Shown here in pieces: positions 7,723 through 16,617 of a stretch of 64,000 bases of DNA. Made by a program: the position numbers and the translations under genes. The notes beneath the pieces were generated by a model that made no database searches, had not been told where the DNA came from, and saw only the letters and a program-made list of their open reading frames with translations. This DNA is from an uncultured SAR202 cluster bacterium (GTDB lineage: Bacteria; Chloroflexota; Dehalococcoidia; Lucifugimonadales; Lucifugimonadaceae): positions 1-64,000 of the forward strand of contig CACNIC010000001.1 in NCBI GenBank assembly GCA_902620405.1, given 5' to 3'. The number at the start of each line of letters is the position of its first letter. Position 1 is the first letter of the stretch.

Positions 7723-8899
7723 AATAACTTCTTCTTGCTTTTTCTTTATTATCATCACCTGAAACTAAATTATCATTAATGTAATCGTGGTTTATTTTCC
7801 AGCCAAGCCCATCCCCTTTAGGCATATGTATAAAACCTTCTTCATCCATAGGGTCCATTATTTCATATAAGTAATCAGGTGGCTTTTCATAATCTACGTG
7901 AGGATGCAGTAATCCTCTTTCATAAAACTCACCAGGCAACCTCATTGAGCCTAATGCATGCAGGTTCCCTTCTTTTCCTCCATGAACCTCCATAGCCATA
8001 TTAAATGATTCTGCAAGATGCGCTACTTTCATTAATGGTGTTAAACCACCTAAATCACCAACTCCTCCTCTTAAAATATCTACTACATCATTTTTAATCC
8101 ATTCAGCTCTTGTTGAAATTTTTCCTGTCATAGTCTCTGGTCCTATAACTGGAATGTCCAGTTGATCTGATAGCCATTTATAAGAGGACATACTTGACTC
8201 ATCCATAGGCTCTTCAAACCAATAGAAATTCAATTTTTCCAATTCCTTTCCTATCCATAATGCTTCAAGCCTTGAATAAAAATGATATGAATCAAGCATC
8301 AATGGTATATCATCTCCTACAGCTTCTCTGACAGCTGCGCAAGCCATGATGTCTTTTTTTGGGTCAGGCGCACCTTCTATTGGAGGCATCCATCCGTGTA
8401 GCTTAACAGCCTTATAGCCCCTTTCTTTAACGCACCATTCTGCAAAATTTCCGTAATCTTCGGGCGTTGAAAGCCCTCCTTTGATTGTGTCTCCACACAT
8501 TGTGCTAGCATATGCTGGAACTTTTTCCCTGTACAATCCTAATATATTATTTACAGGCTGTTTCATTATTATTCCAATCAAATCCCAAAGTGCTAAATCA
8601 ATTACAGCCAATATCCTTTCATCAATTTGTGTAACTATTCTTTGCATGTGCATCATCTTTTCCCATATCTTTTCACGGTAGAAAGGATTCTCTCCTAAAA
8701 GAATTGGTGCAATCACTTTTTCAACAATTTCCGGATTGGCTCCAAATGCATGCCCTTTATGTCCTTCATCAGTTTCAATGATTACCATGCATTGTGAAAC
8801 CTTCCTAGGGCTTTTTGCTGGATGGCCGTGACCTTCATCATCACTTTCAACATATGATGTGTACTGAAATAATTTTGTTTCGACTTTTGATATTTTCAT
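7721..8899 (-). CDS. Enolase-superfamily (mandelate racemase group) sugar-acid dehydratase or epimerase
   Basis: A 392-residue protein with the two-domain enolase-superfamily layout: N-terminal capping domain (about 1-125) and a TIM barrel. Metal ligands are Asp203 (MLDSYH), Glu229/Glu230 (WFEEP) and Glu255 (GPETMTG). Catalytic candidates are Lys166/His168 at the end of strand 2 (VKLHGW) and His306 (EVHGG) with Asp282 as partner, the His-Asp dyad of mandelate-racemase-like enzymes. The family abstracts the alpha proton of a carboxylate, commonly to dehydrate an aldonate or aldarate; the substrate cannot be read from sequence. It is divergent from a uronate-dehydrogenase-like gene 59 bp away, which makes a sugar-acid role likely. 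Confidence 0.9.
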   Translation of the reverse strand: MKISKVETKLFQYTSYVESDDEGHGHPAKSPRKVSQCMVIIETDEGHKGHAFGANPEIVEKVIAPILLGENPFYREKIWEKMMHMQRIVTQIDERILAVIDLALWDLIGIIMKQPVNNILGLYREKVPAYASTMCGDTIKGGLSTPEDYGNFAEWCVKERGYKAVKLHGWMPPIEGAPDPKKDIMACAAVREAVGDDIPLMLDSYHFYSRLEALWIGKELEKLNFYWFEEPMDESSMSSYKWLSDQLDIPVIGPETMTGKISTRAEWIKNDVVDILRGGVGDLGGLTPLMKVAHLAESFNMAMEVHGGKEGNLHALGSMRLPGEFYERGLLHPHVDYEKPPDYLYEIMDPMDEEGFIHMPKGDGLGWKINHDYINDNLVSGDDNKEKARRSY

Positions 8900-8958
8900 A
8901 AACTAACCTCTTTTTATATACAATAGTTAAAAAGTAAATGAATTTAAAAGGAATTTCA

Positions 8959-9744
8959 ATGAAAAATATATTAATTACTGGTGGTGCGGGTCTTGTTGGC
9001 ACAGTTCTAACCCAAGGGTTGAAAGATAAGTACAACGTAAAAATACTTGATATAAAGAAGGCCGAAGGGGTAGAAAGTCACACCGGAGATATAAGTAATT
9101 TAGATTCAATTATGCCTGCATTTAAAAATATAGATACAGTCGTTCATTTAGCTGGAGACAGAAGAGTTCATGGAGAATGGGAATCAATTTTAGATAATAA
9201 TATTATTGGTTTGTACAATATTTATGAGGCGGCGCGTTTGTCAGGCGTAAAGAGAGTAATTTTCGCAAGTTCTCAACATGCAACTGGTGGGTTTTACGAT
9301 GTTGAACCTTATTCATTTATTAGTAAAGGAGAGTTTGAAAAACTTCCTAATGACTACAAACCACTTGATGAAACCTGTCGTATTAGACCTGACAGTTTTT
9401 ATGGTGCCTCAAAATCTTTTGGTGAATCTATGTCTAGTTATTATTCTGATTTTTACGATATTTCTACAATTAATATTAGAATAGGTTGGGTCATCTCAGA
9501 TGACGACCCTACTTTTTCTGCATTTTCTCTTACCTTGTGGCTTAGCCATAAAGATATTGTTCAAATTATTGATTTAAGTATTAATGCTCCTGAAGAAATT
9601 AAATATGATACTTTTTATGCGACTTCTGATAATCATTGGAAAATTTGGTCTATAGACAAAGCAAAAAAAATACTTGGATATAAACCTTTTGACGGTGCAG
9701 GTTCTGAATTTAAAGAAAGAGAAGTTAGAGATGCTGATAAATAG
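8959..9744 (+). CDS. NAD-dependent epimerase/dehydratase, uronate-dehydrogenase-like
   Basis: Extended short-chain dehydrogenase of 261 residues. The start was moved to the ATG preceded by AAAAGGA; seven more upstream codons are possible but lack a site. The Rossmann motif GGAGLVG is at residues 8-14, the catalytic Ser near 104-105 (FASSQHATG) and Tyr148/Lys152 in YGASK. The segment VHLAGDRRVHGEWESILDNN and the SSQHA stretch closely resemble bacterial uronate dehydrogenases, which oxidise galacturonate or glucuronate to the aldarolactone. Product of that reaction would suit the divergent enolase-superfamily enzyme. Substrate is inferred, the fold is certain. Confidence 0.85.
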   Translation: MKNILITGGAGLVGTVLTQGLKDKYNVKILDIKKAEGVESHTGDISNLDSIMPAFKNIDTVVHLAGDRRVHGEWESILDNNIIGLYNIYEAARLSGVKRVIFASSQHATGGFYDVEPYSFISKGEFEKLPNDYKPLDETCRIRPDSFYGASKSFGESMSSYYSDFYDISTINIRIGWVISDDDPTFSAFSLTLWLSHKDIVQIIDLSINAPEEIKYDTFYATSDNHWKIWSIDKAKKILGYKPFDGAGSEFKEREVRDADK

Positions 9745-11082
9745 TCAAAGTCCTAAAATTATAAAAGTTGCAAGACCCATATAAAGAAGAACGCCTGCAA
9801 TATCTGTAAAAGTAGTAACCACTACTGCAGATGATGCGGCAGGATCTAAATTCATTTTTTTCATCAAAATAGGAACTATAACTCCTGAAAAACCTGCAAC
9901 AAATAAATTAAGTATCATTGCTCCCGCGACAAGTATCGATAGGTAAATGTCTGATTTCCATAAGTATGTAAGTACAAATAATAAGGCTGTCACTGACAAC
10001 CCTTGAATCAAAGAAAGTAACAATTCTCTCAATAAAATTATTTTGGTGTCTTTTGTTGTAACCTCTCCGAGAGCCAAGGCTCTTACAACAAGGGTTAAAG
10101 TTTGTGTTCCCGCAATACCTGCCTGACCAATAATAACTGGCAAAAAAACAGCAAGAACTGGCATAGTTTTAACATGATCTGTAAATAAACTCAGTATAAA
10201 CCCAGCAAATAAAACAGTCCCAAGATTTATTATTAACCAAGGCAACCTTCGCTTAAAAGAAGACTTTATTGGGCCTAATACTTTATCTTCCACACTCATC
10301 CCAACCATTTTAAACATTTCCTTTGTAGCTTCTTGTTCAACAAGATGGATTACTTCTTCAATTGAAATTACATCATCTAAAATGCCTTCATCATTAATAA
10401 CTGCCAATGCTCTTAAACCATTTTTATTCATTATGTTTGCGCATTCCTGTTTTTCTACTTTTTCACTTACTGAAATAACATTTGTATTCATTACTGATGA
10501 TATTTTTTCAGAGAGGTCTGCGAATATTAACTCAGGAATATCAACTGTGCCCATCAATTTTCCTTTTGAATCAACAACAAATAAATTTTGCAATTTATTG
10601 GTACTTGTATTTGCTTTCCTTAAAACTGAGACAGTATGAGATACAGTCCATTCGCTTCTGATAGCAACATAATCTCTGTCATTGTCAGATTCTTTGTTTT
10701 GATATCTATAAAGTTTACCGACCGCATCCATATCCCTGATCTTTGTTATTATTTGACTCGCATGATACCAATCAATTCCTCTAAGAATTTCTGCTGCTAG
10801 TTCAGGAGGGGCTTCATTTAAAACACTTGCCAATTGATTTACGTTTATTAATCCTTTTTCTCTTTGGTTTTTAATATTTAAATTATCAATTAATATTTTT
10901 AATTCTTCTTTTGAAAGCTCATCTATCATTTCCTCTGAGAGGGCTTTATTAGTTTCAGAATTTGTATTTTTTGAAACAAATTCTGGAGTATCATCAAGAC
11001 TTAGTTGGAATGAAATATTTTCAGAGTTAGAAGTTTCTGCTTCATTATCACTCTGTTTAATTTTTAAATCTGTGTAATCCAT
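9745..11082 (-). CDS. mgtE: Magnesium transporter MgtE
   Basis: MgtE-type Mg2+ channel of 445 residues. It has the cytosolic N domain (about 70-160), a pair of CBS domains (about 165-285, with the LFVVDSKGKLMGTVDI pattern), a connecting helix, and five membrane helices from about residue 305. The C-terminal pore part contains PAASSAVVVTTFTDIAGV, where the Asp in TFTD corresponds to the Mg2+-coordinating residue in the pore of the family. The first 50 residues are acidic and unusually polar. It is convergent with the SDR gene (adjacent stops) and divergent from the O-methyltransferase across 108 bp. No M-box RNA was seen upstream. Confidence 0.96.
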   Translation of the reverse strand: MDYTDLKIKQSDNEAETSNSENISFQLSLDDTPEFVSKNTNSETNKALSEEMIDELSKEELKILIDNLNIKNQREKGLINVNQLASVLNEAPPELAAEILRGIDWYHASQIITKIRDMDAVGKLYRYQNKESDNDRDYVAIRSEWTVSHTVSVLRKANTSTNKLQNLFVVDSKGKLMGTVDIPELIFADLSEKISSVMNTNVISVSEKVEKQECANIMNKNGLRALAVINDEGILDDVISIEEVIHLVEQEATKEMFKMVGMSVEDKVLGPIKSSFKRRLPWLIINLGTVLFAGFILSLFTDHVKTMPVLAVFLPVIIGQAGIAGTQTLTLVVRALALGEVTTKDTKIILLRELLLSLIQGLSVTALLFVLTYLWKSDIYLSILVAGAMILNLFVAGFSGVIVPILMKKMNLDPAASSAVVVTTFTDIAGVLLYMGLATFIILGL

Positions 11083-11190
11083 ATGAATTATATTTTTTCA
11101 CATTTAGTATCCTTACTTCATTACTAATTGATGCGATATAAATTTATTTTGTTAAGATTGATGTTTAATTAATTAAATTTTGGAGATTTT

Positions 11191-11826
11191 ATGGCGGGAT
11201 TTTTACCAGATGATTTAGAAAATTATATTTCTGCGCATTCTGAATCAGGAGGTGATGTAGAGAAAGCACTTAGAAAAGAGACCCTTGATCTTGGACCTTC
11301 ATCAGGCATGATGTCTGGTGACTCTGTTGGAAATTTTTTAAAATTTATTGTCAAAACAAATAAGTGCAAAAGAGTTTTAGAAATTGGGACCTTCACAGGA
11401 TACAGCGCCTTGATGCTTGCATCAGAATTACCAGAAGAAGGGGAACTAATTACTTGCGATATAAATTCAGAAACATCAAATATAGCAAAAAAATATTGGG
11501 CAAAGAGTTCTCATGGTGAAAAAATTAAACTAAAGCTAGGCCCTGCGATTGAAACAATGGAAATGCTTACAGGGAAGTTTGATTTAATTTTTATTGATGC
11601 TGATAAGAATAATTATTTAAATTACTATAAAAAATCTAAAGAGCTGCTTAATGAAGATGGCATTATTATTATCGATAATGTTTTATGGTCTGGCAGAGTT
11701 CTAAAACCTGAGGATAAACAAAGTATCTCAATAGACAATTTTAATAAATTTGTACATAAAGATAAGGAATTTTGGAACACTATCGTTCCAATAAGAGATG
11801 GCTTAATGATAGCAACAAGGAGATAA
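11191..11826 (+). CDS. SAM-dependent O-methyltransferase, catechol/caffeoyl-CoA type
   Basis: Class I methyltransferase of 211 residues belonging to O-methyltransferase family 3. Visible motifs are the SAM-binding VLEIGTFTGYSALMLA (about residues 68-83), the acidic residue at the end of strand 2 (ITCDINSE), and the metal-binding IFIDADKNNYLNYY (about 131-144) followed by IIIDNVLWSGRV, typical of the Mg2+-dependent catechol-type enzymes. Acceptor is unknown; phenolic compounds are usual. The stop codon is followed after one base by the start of an enolase-superfamily gene, so the two are co-transcribed and translationally coupled. Confidence 0.93.
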   Translation: MAGFLPDDLENYISAHSESGGDVEKALRKETLDLGPSSGMMSGDSVGNFLKFIVKTNKCKRVLEIGTFTGYSALMLASELPEEGELITCDINSETSNIAKKYWAKSSHGEKIKLKLGPAIETMEMLTGKFDLIFIDADKNNYLNYYKKSKELLNEDGIIIIDNVLWSGRVLKPEDKQSISIDNFNKFVHKDKEFWNTIVPIRDGLMIATRR

Positions 11827-11827
11827 A

Positions 11828-12976
11828 ATGAAAATTACAGATATACGAACAATTGTCGTTGGGAACCCATGGAAAAATTGGGTATTTGTTGTTGTTGAAA
11901 CTTCAGAAGGAATTGCTGGTTTAGGTGAGGCTACTGGAGGTTTACAGACAATGCCTAATAAAGAAGCGGTGGAAGAAATAAAACACTTGGCCATTGGAAG
12001 AAATCCTTTGGAGATATCGAATATTGTGGACGAAATGTATAAAGCTGTTATGTTAAAAATTACTCCGGCTATTTCAGCAATTGAGATCGCATGTTGGGAC
12101 ATATTAGGTCAGTATTTAAAAGTACCAATTTATCAATTATTGGGAGGAAAAGTAAGAGATAAGATAAAAGTCTATGCAAATGGCTGGTATTCAGGAGAAA
12201 GATCTCCAGAAAATTTTGCTAAAAAGGCTAAATTTCTTTCAAGCAAGGGCTATCAAGCACTAAAATTTGACCCTTTTGGATCTGAGCATCTAAGGCTAAA
12301 CAAAGAATCAGAAACATTTATAAAAAAAATTATCAGATCAGTAAGAGATGCTGTTGGCCCTGATGTTGAACTGATGATTGAAGGGCATAAAAGATTTAAT
12401 GTTTTTGAAGCGATTAAAATTTCAAAATGGTTGGATGATTTTGATGTTACTTGGTTTGAAGACCCTATTGATAATAATGACATTGATTCACTAATTTACG
12501 TTTCTCAAAACTCACCTGTAAGGATTATAGCGGGAGAAGGGTTTGATAAATACAAAGACTTCACGAGATTTGCATCATCCAATGCTACAGATATAGTCAA
12601 CCCTGAAGTTATAAAAATTGGTGGAATTGGTGGAGCAATTAAAGTAGCAAATATTTGTTCTTCCTTTGATGTAGATTTAGCGTTTCATAATGCAGAAAGC
12701 CCTTTAAAAACTATGACAAACTTACAGCTTTGCGGAGCAATAAAAAATATTTATATACAGGAATGCTTTGATGAATTTAACGAGGAATGGATTGAAGAAT
12801 TATTTCCTAATTATGAAAAAGTTAAAGAGGGGCATTTAACTATTCCAGATAGGCCAGGATTAGGGATATCAATTAATGAGTCGGTAGCAAAAGATCACCC
12901 TTACAATAAAAGCAATTTTTTAAGAATGTTTAAACCTGGATGGGAAAATAGAAAAGGAGCTAGCGGGTCAGAATAA
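11828..12976 (+). CDS. Enolase-superfamily dehydratase, galactonate-dehydratase-like
   Basis: A 382-residue mandelate-racemase-group enzyme. Capping domain (1-115) with the mobile loop, then the barrel: Lys146-x-Asp148 (LKFDPF), metal ligands Glu185 with His187 (MIEGH), Glu211 (WFEDP) and Glu237 (AGEGF), and His287 (AFHNAESP) as candidate acid/base. The IEGH and FHNAESP signatures resemble D-galactonate dehydratase and close relatives, which make 2-keto-3-deoxygalactonate. That substrate is inferred. It overlaps by 9 bp with the convergent HAD gene and follows the O-methyltransferase immediately. Confidence 0.9.
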   Translation: MKITDIRTIVVGNPWKNWVFVVVETSEGIAGLGEATGGLQTMPNKEAVEEIKHLAIGRNPLEISNIVDEMYKAVMLKITPAISAIEIACWDILGQYLKVPIYQLLGGKVRDKIKVYANGWYSGERSPENFAKKAKFLSSKGYQALKFDPFGSEHLRLNKESETFIKKIIRSVRDAVGPDVELMIEGHKRFNVFEAIKISKWLDDFDVTWFEDPIDNNDIDSLIYVSQNSPVRIIAGEGFDKYKDFTRFASSNATDIVNPEVIKIGGIGGAIKVANICSSFDVDLAFHNAESPLKTMTNLQLCGAIKNIYIQECFDEFNEEWIEELFPNYEKVKEGHLTIPDRPGLGISINESVAKDHPYNKSNFLRMFKPGWENRKGASGSE

Positions 12977-13636
12977 ATTTAAAATTGAGCCTAATTCTTT
13001 TACGTGGTTAATTTCATAATCTGGCTTATCTTTTAAAGGGTAGTCTCTTCCCATTTTAACCCAAGCTGTTTTCATTCCAACCGACTTTGCGCCTATAATA
13101 TCTGTTTCTGCAGTATCTCCAACAAATAAAATTTCTTCGCATGCTAATTCAATTTTTTTTGAAGCTTCAATAAAAACTTCTTTACAAGGTTTATGACAAC
13201 CAAAATCACCTGAAACAATATAAAAAGGAGCCAATTTTCCAACACCTGACCGGATCATTTTTTCGTGCTGATACTTATATCCGTTTGTCAGCACCCCCCA
13301 AGGAAAATTTATCTCATTTAATTGCTCCAAATGATTATTTGCTTCAATATCAGGTTTTACAGAATTAACAATGGAATCCCAAAAAAAATCTACATAAAAT
13401 TTATTATCTTCCTTAAGATTAAAATTTTTTCTTAGCTCATTAAAAAGGTTTTCTTTTTCTGGAGACCATTTTGTTTTCTTGTCAGCACTTTTCATAATTT
13501 TAAAAAAAATATCGAAATCAAATTGAGCTTTATCTATAAATTTTTCGTAAAACTTTCTTGTAAATCCTGAATAAAAAGCTTCGTCTCTGCTAATAAGGGT
13601 GTCATCAAGATCATAAATTATTCCAGAAATTTTCAT
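12968..13636 (-). CDS. HAD-superfamily phosphatase
   Basis: Haloacid-dehalogenase-like hydrolase of 222 residues. Motif I is YDLDDTLI with nucleophile Asp9 and acid/base Asp11; motif II is LTNGY (Thr117); motif III Lys149 lies in CHKPCKE; motif IV is VGDTAETDIIGA with Asp174 and Asp179. The alpha-helical cap between motifs I and II makes it subclass I, like phosphoglycolate phosphatase, HAD dehalogenases and YjjG-type nucleotidases. Substrate is not readable. Its ATG overlaps the stop of the upstream PIG-L gene (ATGA), so both are in one operon. Confidence 0.92.
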   Translation of the reverse strand: MKISGIIYDLDDTLISRDEAFYSGFTRKFYEKFIDKAQFDFDIFFKIMKSADKKTKWSPEKENLFNELRKNFNLKEDNKFYVDFFWDSIVNSVKPDIEANNHLEQLNEINFPWGVLTNGYKYQHEKMIRSGVGKLAPFYIVSGDFGCHKPCKEVFIEASKKIELACEEILFVGDTAETDIIGAKSVGMKTAWVKMGRDYPLKDKPDYEINHVKELGSILNLF

Positions 13637-14352
13637 CTCAAAGTAAAAGTTCTAAATGATTCAGCATACTTCATGTTATGCTTTTTTCCGTTTTCACTTT
13701 TCCACGCTCTTACTCTTTCAATCGCTTCTGGTGGCACTTGGCTAGTGTGGGCAGCCAAAGCTTTTAATGCTGTTTCCATATCTTCTTCAGGAATATCATT
13801 AAAATGATCCGCATCCTCTCTTGACATGACCCATACTTCTCTAACTTTATGAGGTTCAAATCCTTCTTCTAGTAATTCTGGAAAAGTGAGTCTATCTCTT
13901 GCAGTTGGATAAACAGAAGACAATGCTGCCTCACCAGCAGCAATATGGTCTGGATGCGAAGACCCATAATTTTGACCTAAAGTTCTAAATGGTGCAGTAG
14001 TTATTAATACATCAGGCTTATGCCTTCTTATTTCTCGGGTTATATCTTTTCTCAGTTCAAGGCTTGGTGTTAAATATGCATCAGGATACCCCAAATACTC
14101 AACAGCTTTTAGGCCTAGTATTTTAGCAGCATCCTCTTGCTCCTCATACCTAATTTCAGTTAGCCTTTCGGGAGTCATATTTGGATCATCACTTCCTTTG
14201 CTGCCATCAGTGCAGAGAACATAAACTACTTCCCAACCTTTTCTGCACCATTTAGCTACTGTTCCTGAACACCCATATTCTGCATCATCAGGATGAGCAA
14301 CGACTACCATTGCTTTTTTATATTCTGGATTGGGATTGCTATCTATTGGCAT
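13633..14352 (-). CDS. PIG-L/LmbE-family N-acetylsugar deacetylase
   Basis: Zinc-dependent deacetylase of 239 residues. The family signature AHPDDAEYGCSG gives zinc ligands His20 and Asp23 and the catalytic Asp22; the second ligand motif SSHPDH supplies His133 or His136. Relatives remove acetyl groups from N-acetylglucosaminyl lipids, mycothiol or bacillithiol precursors, or small sugar conjugates. It is 12 bp downstream of an alpha/beta hydrolase gene and overlaps the HAD phosphatase gene, so the three hydrolases are likely expressed together. The exact substrate is unknown. Confidence 0.93.
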   Translation of the reverse strand: MPIDSNPNPEYKKAMVVVAHPDDAEYGCSGTVAKWCRKGWEVVYVLCTDGSKGSDDPNMTPERLTEIRYEEQEDAAKILGLKAVEYLGYPDAYLTPSLELRKDITREIRRHKPDVLITTAPFRTLGQNYGSSHPDHIAAGEAALSSVYPTARDRLTFPELLEEGFEPHKVREVWVMSREDADHFNDIPEEDMETALKALAAHTSQVPPEAIERVRAWKSENGKKHNMKYAESFRTFTLR

Positions 14353-14364
14353 TTCTTAACCTTA

Positions 14365-15072
14365 CTAATTTTTCTTTATTTTTAAAAAATTTTCTATTTT
14401 TTCTTTAATTCTATTTATTCTCCAAAAAGCTCCGATATGGCCCAAGCCGTCTAATTTCAATAATTCACTATCTTTAAACTTATCTGCGGAAGATTCAATC
14501 CAATTATAGTACGGATCTTCCGAGCCAGCGAATAACAAACACGGGTTTAAATAATTTGAAATTATATCTTCTGCTCCTTCCCATTCATCTTGAGCTTCGT
14601 TAGATAATTTTAATCCATTCAAATCAAATTTTTCTTTAACAATTGGAGAAAGGTTTTCTTCTTTATAACTAATAATTTTTTTATGAGAAGAGGGAGGCTT
14701 AGAGTGCATACCACCAATGATCATTGAATTTATTCTTTCATTATATTTCCTTATTAATTCATAACAAATTCTACCGCCCATTGAAAAACCAAATATTGAA
14801 AAATTATCAATATTATTTTCATTTAAAATTTTTATAATTACTTCTGATACATATGAAATATAATAATTTTCAATTTTATTTGGGCAAGAAGTTTTTCCGT
14901 GCCCAGTATAATCAAACATAATTAAAGTATTGTTTTTATTCAAAATGTCTACCCAGCCTGATTTATGCCAATGAGTTGTGCTACTCATATAGGGGTGGGC
15001 TAAAACAAGGGGTGGACCTTGTCCTTCAATCTCATAGTAGAACTCATTGTCTTCAAAATTAAAAATAGTCAT
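14365..15072 (-). CDS. Alpha/beta-fold hydrolase
   Basis: A 235-residue alpha/beta hydrolase. The nucleophile elbow is GFSMGG with Ser97; the acid is probably Asp186 (GSEDPYY) and the base His212 (GLGHIG). The oxyanion-hole region LAHPYMSSTTHW (about residues 24-35) and the FDYTGHGKTS stretch are typical of small esterases and C-C hydrolases. Substrate is unknown. It lies between the ABC-export genes and the PIG-L/HAD pair with 12-bp gaps on both sides, so it probably belongs to the same minus-strand transcript. Confidence 0.9.
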   Translation of the reverse strand: MTIFNFEDNEFYYEIEGQGPPLVLAHPYMSSTTHWHKSGWVDILNKNNTLIMFDYTGHGKTSCPNKIENYYISYVSEVIIKILNENNIDNFSIFGFSMGGRICYELIRKYNERINSMIIGGMHSKPPSSHKKIISYKEENLSPIVKEKFDLNGLKLSNEAQDEWEGAEDIISNYLNPCLLFAGSEDPYYNWIESSADKFKDSELLKLDGLGHIGAFWRINRIKEKIENFLKIKKN

Positions 15073-15084
15073 TTAAAAAAATAT

Positions 15085-15753
15085 TTAATTATCATAAAGT
15101 TCACCTGATCTCATATTAAATAATTTGTCTCCAAATTTTTTCATTCTTTGATCATGAGTAGCAAGAACAACAGTTGTATTAAATTTTTTGCAAATATCCT
15201 TTATTTGCTCAAAAACAATTTCTGTATTAACTGAATCAAGCTGAGAGGTAGGCTCATCTGCCACTAAAATTTTTGGCTTTCTTACAAGTGCTCTAGCAAC
15301 AGAAACTCGTTGTCTTTCTCCTCCAGATAATTCATAAGGCCTATGGCTCATTCTATATTTTAAACCTAAAATTTCTAATATTTCTTCAGTTTTATTTTTT
15401 CTCTCCTTACCACCAATTCCCAAAATTCTTAAAGGCAATTCAACATTTTCATACGCTGACAACAATGGCATCAAAGCATGAGCTTGAAAAACCATACCTA
15501 TTGTCTTTCTCCTAAGCTCATTAAGTTGATTTTTTGAAAAGCTTTTTATTGAATTTCCACTAATCAAAACTTCTCCAGAAGAAGGAAGGTCAATTCCTGA
15601 AACCATATTCAAAAGTGTGGTTTTACCAGCACCAGAAGGCCCAGAAATAATTATAAATTCACCATTTTTAATCTTTAAACTTACATTTTTTACTGCATCA
15701 ATATCTCCACTTGGCAGACTAAAGGTTCTAGAAACTTTTTTAAGATTAATCAT
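15085..15753 (-). CDS. ABC transporter ATPase, LolD/MacB type
   Basis: ATP-binding subunit of 222 residues of the MacB/LolD/FtsE class. Walker A GPSGAGKTT (38-46), Q-loop Gln90, signature LSGGERQRV (142-150), Walker B ILVADEP with Asp166/Glu167, and a switch His in ATHDQRMKK. This class powers mechanotransmission through FtsX-like permeases rather than classical import. It directly abuts a second ATPase gene and is downstream of two giant FtsX permease genes, so the four form an export or lipoprotein-release machine. Confidence 0.96.
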   Translation of the reverse strand: MINLKKVSRTFSLPSGDIDAVKNVSLKIKNGEFIIISGPSGAGKTTLLNMVSGIDLPSSGEVLISGNSIKSFSKNQLNELRRKTIGMVFQAHALMPLLSAYENVELPLRILGIGGKERKNKTEEILEILGLKYRMSHRPYELSGGERQRVSVARALVRKPKILVADEPTSQLDSVNTEIVFEQIKDICKKFNTTVVLATHDQRMKKFGDKLFNMRSGELYDN

Positions 15754-16611
15754 TTATTTCTTCCTTTTTAAAATCTTATTAAGACTTATTTTTGATTTAT
15801 CAGAAGTTAGGCTTGCTTTAGAATCTATTCTTGATTTAGATAAAATTTCTTGAGGGATCTGAACTCCTCCAAAAGAATCAATTACTACATATTCATTTTT
15901 TGACCTTCTGCTTTTTAAAACTTCCTTAACAACTTTTCCATCTCTCATCCCAATAGACCTATTTACATGGTCTTCAATTTTAGGATCATGAGTAACAATT
16001 ACTACCGTGGTGCCAAAGTTTTTATTTACATATCTCATTTTTTCTAAAACCATGTCACTAGTTTCGTCATCTAGTTCGCCAGTAGGTTCATCAGCTAAAA
16101 GTAAAGGAGGTTGGTTAGCGAGTGCTACAGCAATTGCAGCTATTTGTTGTTCTCCACCAGAGATATTTTCCGGCAATCTTGTCGAAATAGAATCAAGATT
16201 CAAAAACTCTATTAGTTCTTTTACTTTCAACTTTCTTTCTTTGCCACTTAATTCCGATGCCATCATAGGAAGTTCAATATTACTAAATACGTCTAAATAA
16301 GGAACAAGATTTTTTCCTGTTTGCTGCCAAACAAACCCTACTTCTTTTTTTCTGTATTCAACGGCTTCTTTCTGGTTTATGCCCAAGAGATCAAATTCAC
16401 CTACATTAACATCTCCTGCAGATGGAGATTCATAGCCTGCTAAAATATTTAAGAGTGTCGATTTTCCACTACCTGAAGCGCCAACTATTGATAATAATTC
16501 TCCGTACTCAATAGCTAAATCTACACCTCTCAATGCAACTACTTCAAGGTCAGAAACTTTAAATATCTTATATAAACCTGTGCAGCTAATATGGTATTTA
16601 TCTTCCAACAT
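15754..16611 (-). CDS. ABC transporter ATPase with C-terminal extension, MacB type
   Basis: A 285-residue ATPase of the same class as its neighbour. Walker A GASGSGKST (44-52), Q-loop Gln96, a variant signature ISGGEQQIA (150-158), Walker B LLLADEP with Asp174/Glu175, and switch His in VTHDPK. About 55 extra residues, basic and Ser/Lys-rich, follow the usual end of the domain and are not typical of the family. It starts 6 bp after the permease gene. Two different ATPases with two different permeases suggests a heteromeric complex with two half-transporters. Confidence 0.95.
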   Translation of the reverse strand: MLEDKYHISCTGLYKIFKVSDLEVVALRGVDLAIEYGELLSIVGASGSGKSTLLNILAGYESPSAGDVNVGEFDLLGINQKEAVEYRKKEVGFVWQQTGKNLVPYLDVFSNIELPMMASELSGKERKLKVKELIEFLNLDSISTRLPENISGGEQQIAAIAVALANQPPLLLADEPTGELDDETSDMVLEKMRYVNKNFGTTVVIVTHDPKIEDHVNRSIGMRDGKVVKEVLKSRRSKNEYVVIDSFGGVQIPQEILSKSRIDSKASLTSDKSKISLNKILKRKK

Positions 16612-16617
16612 TCATCC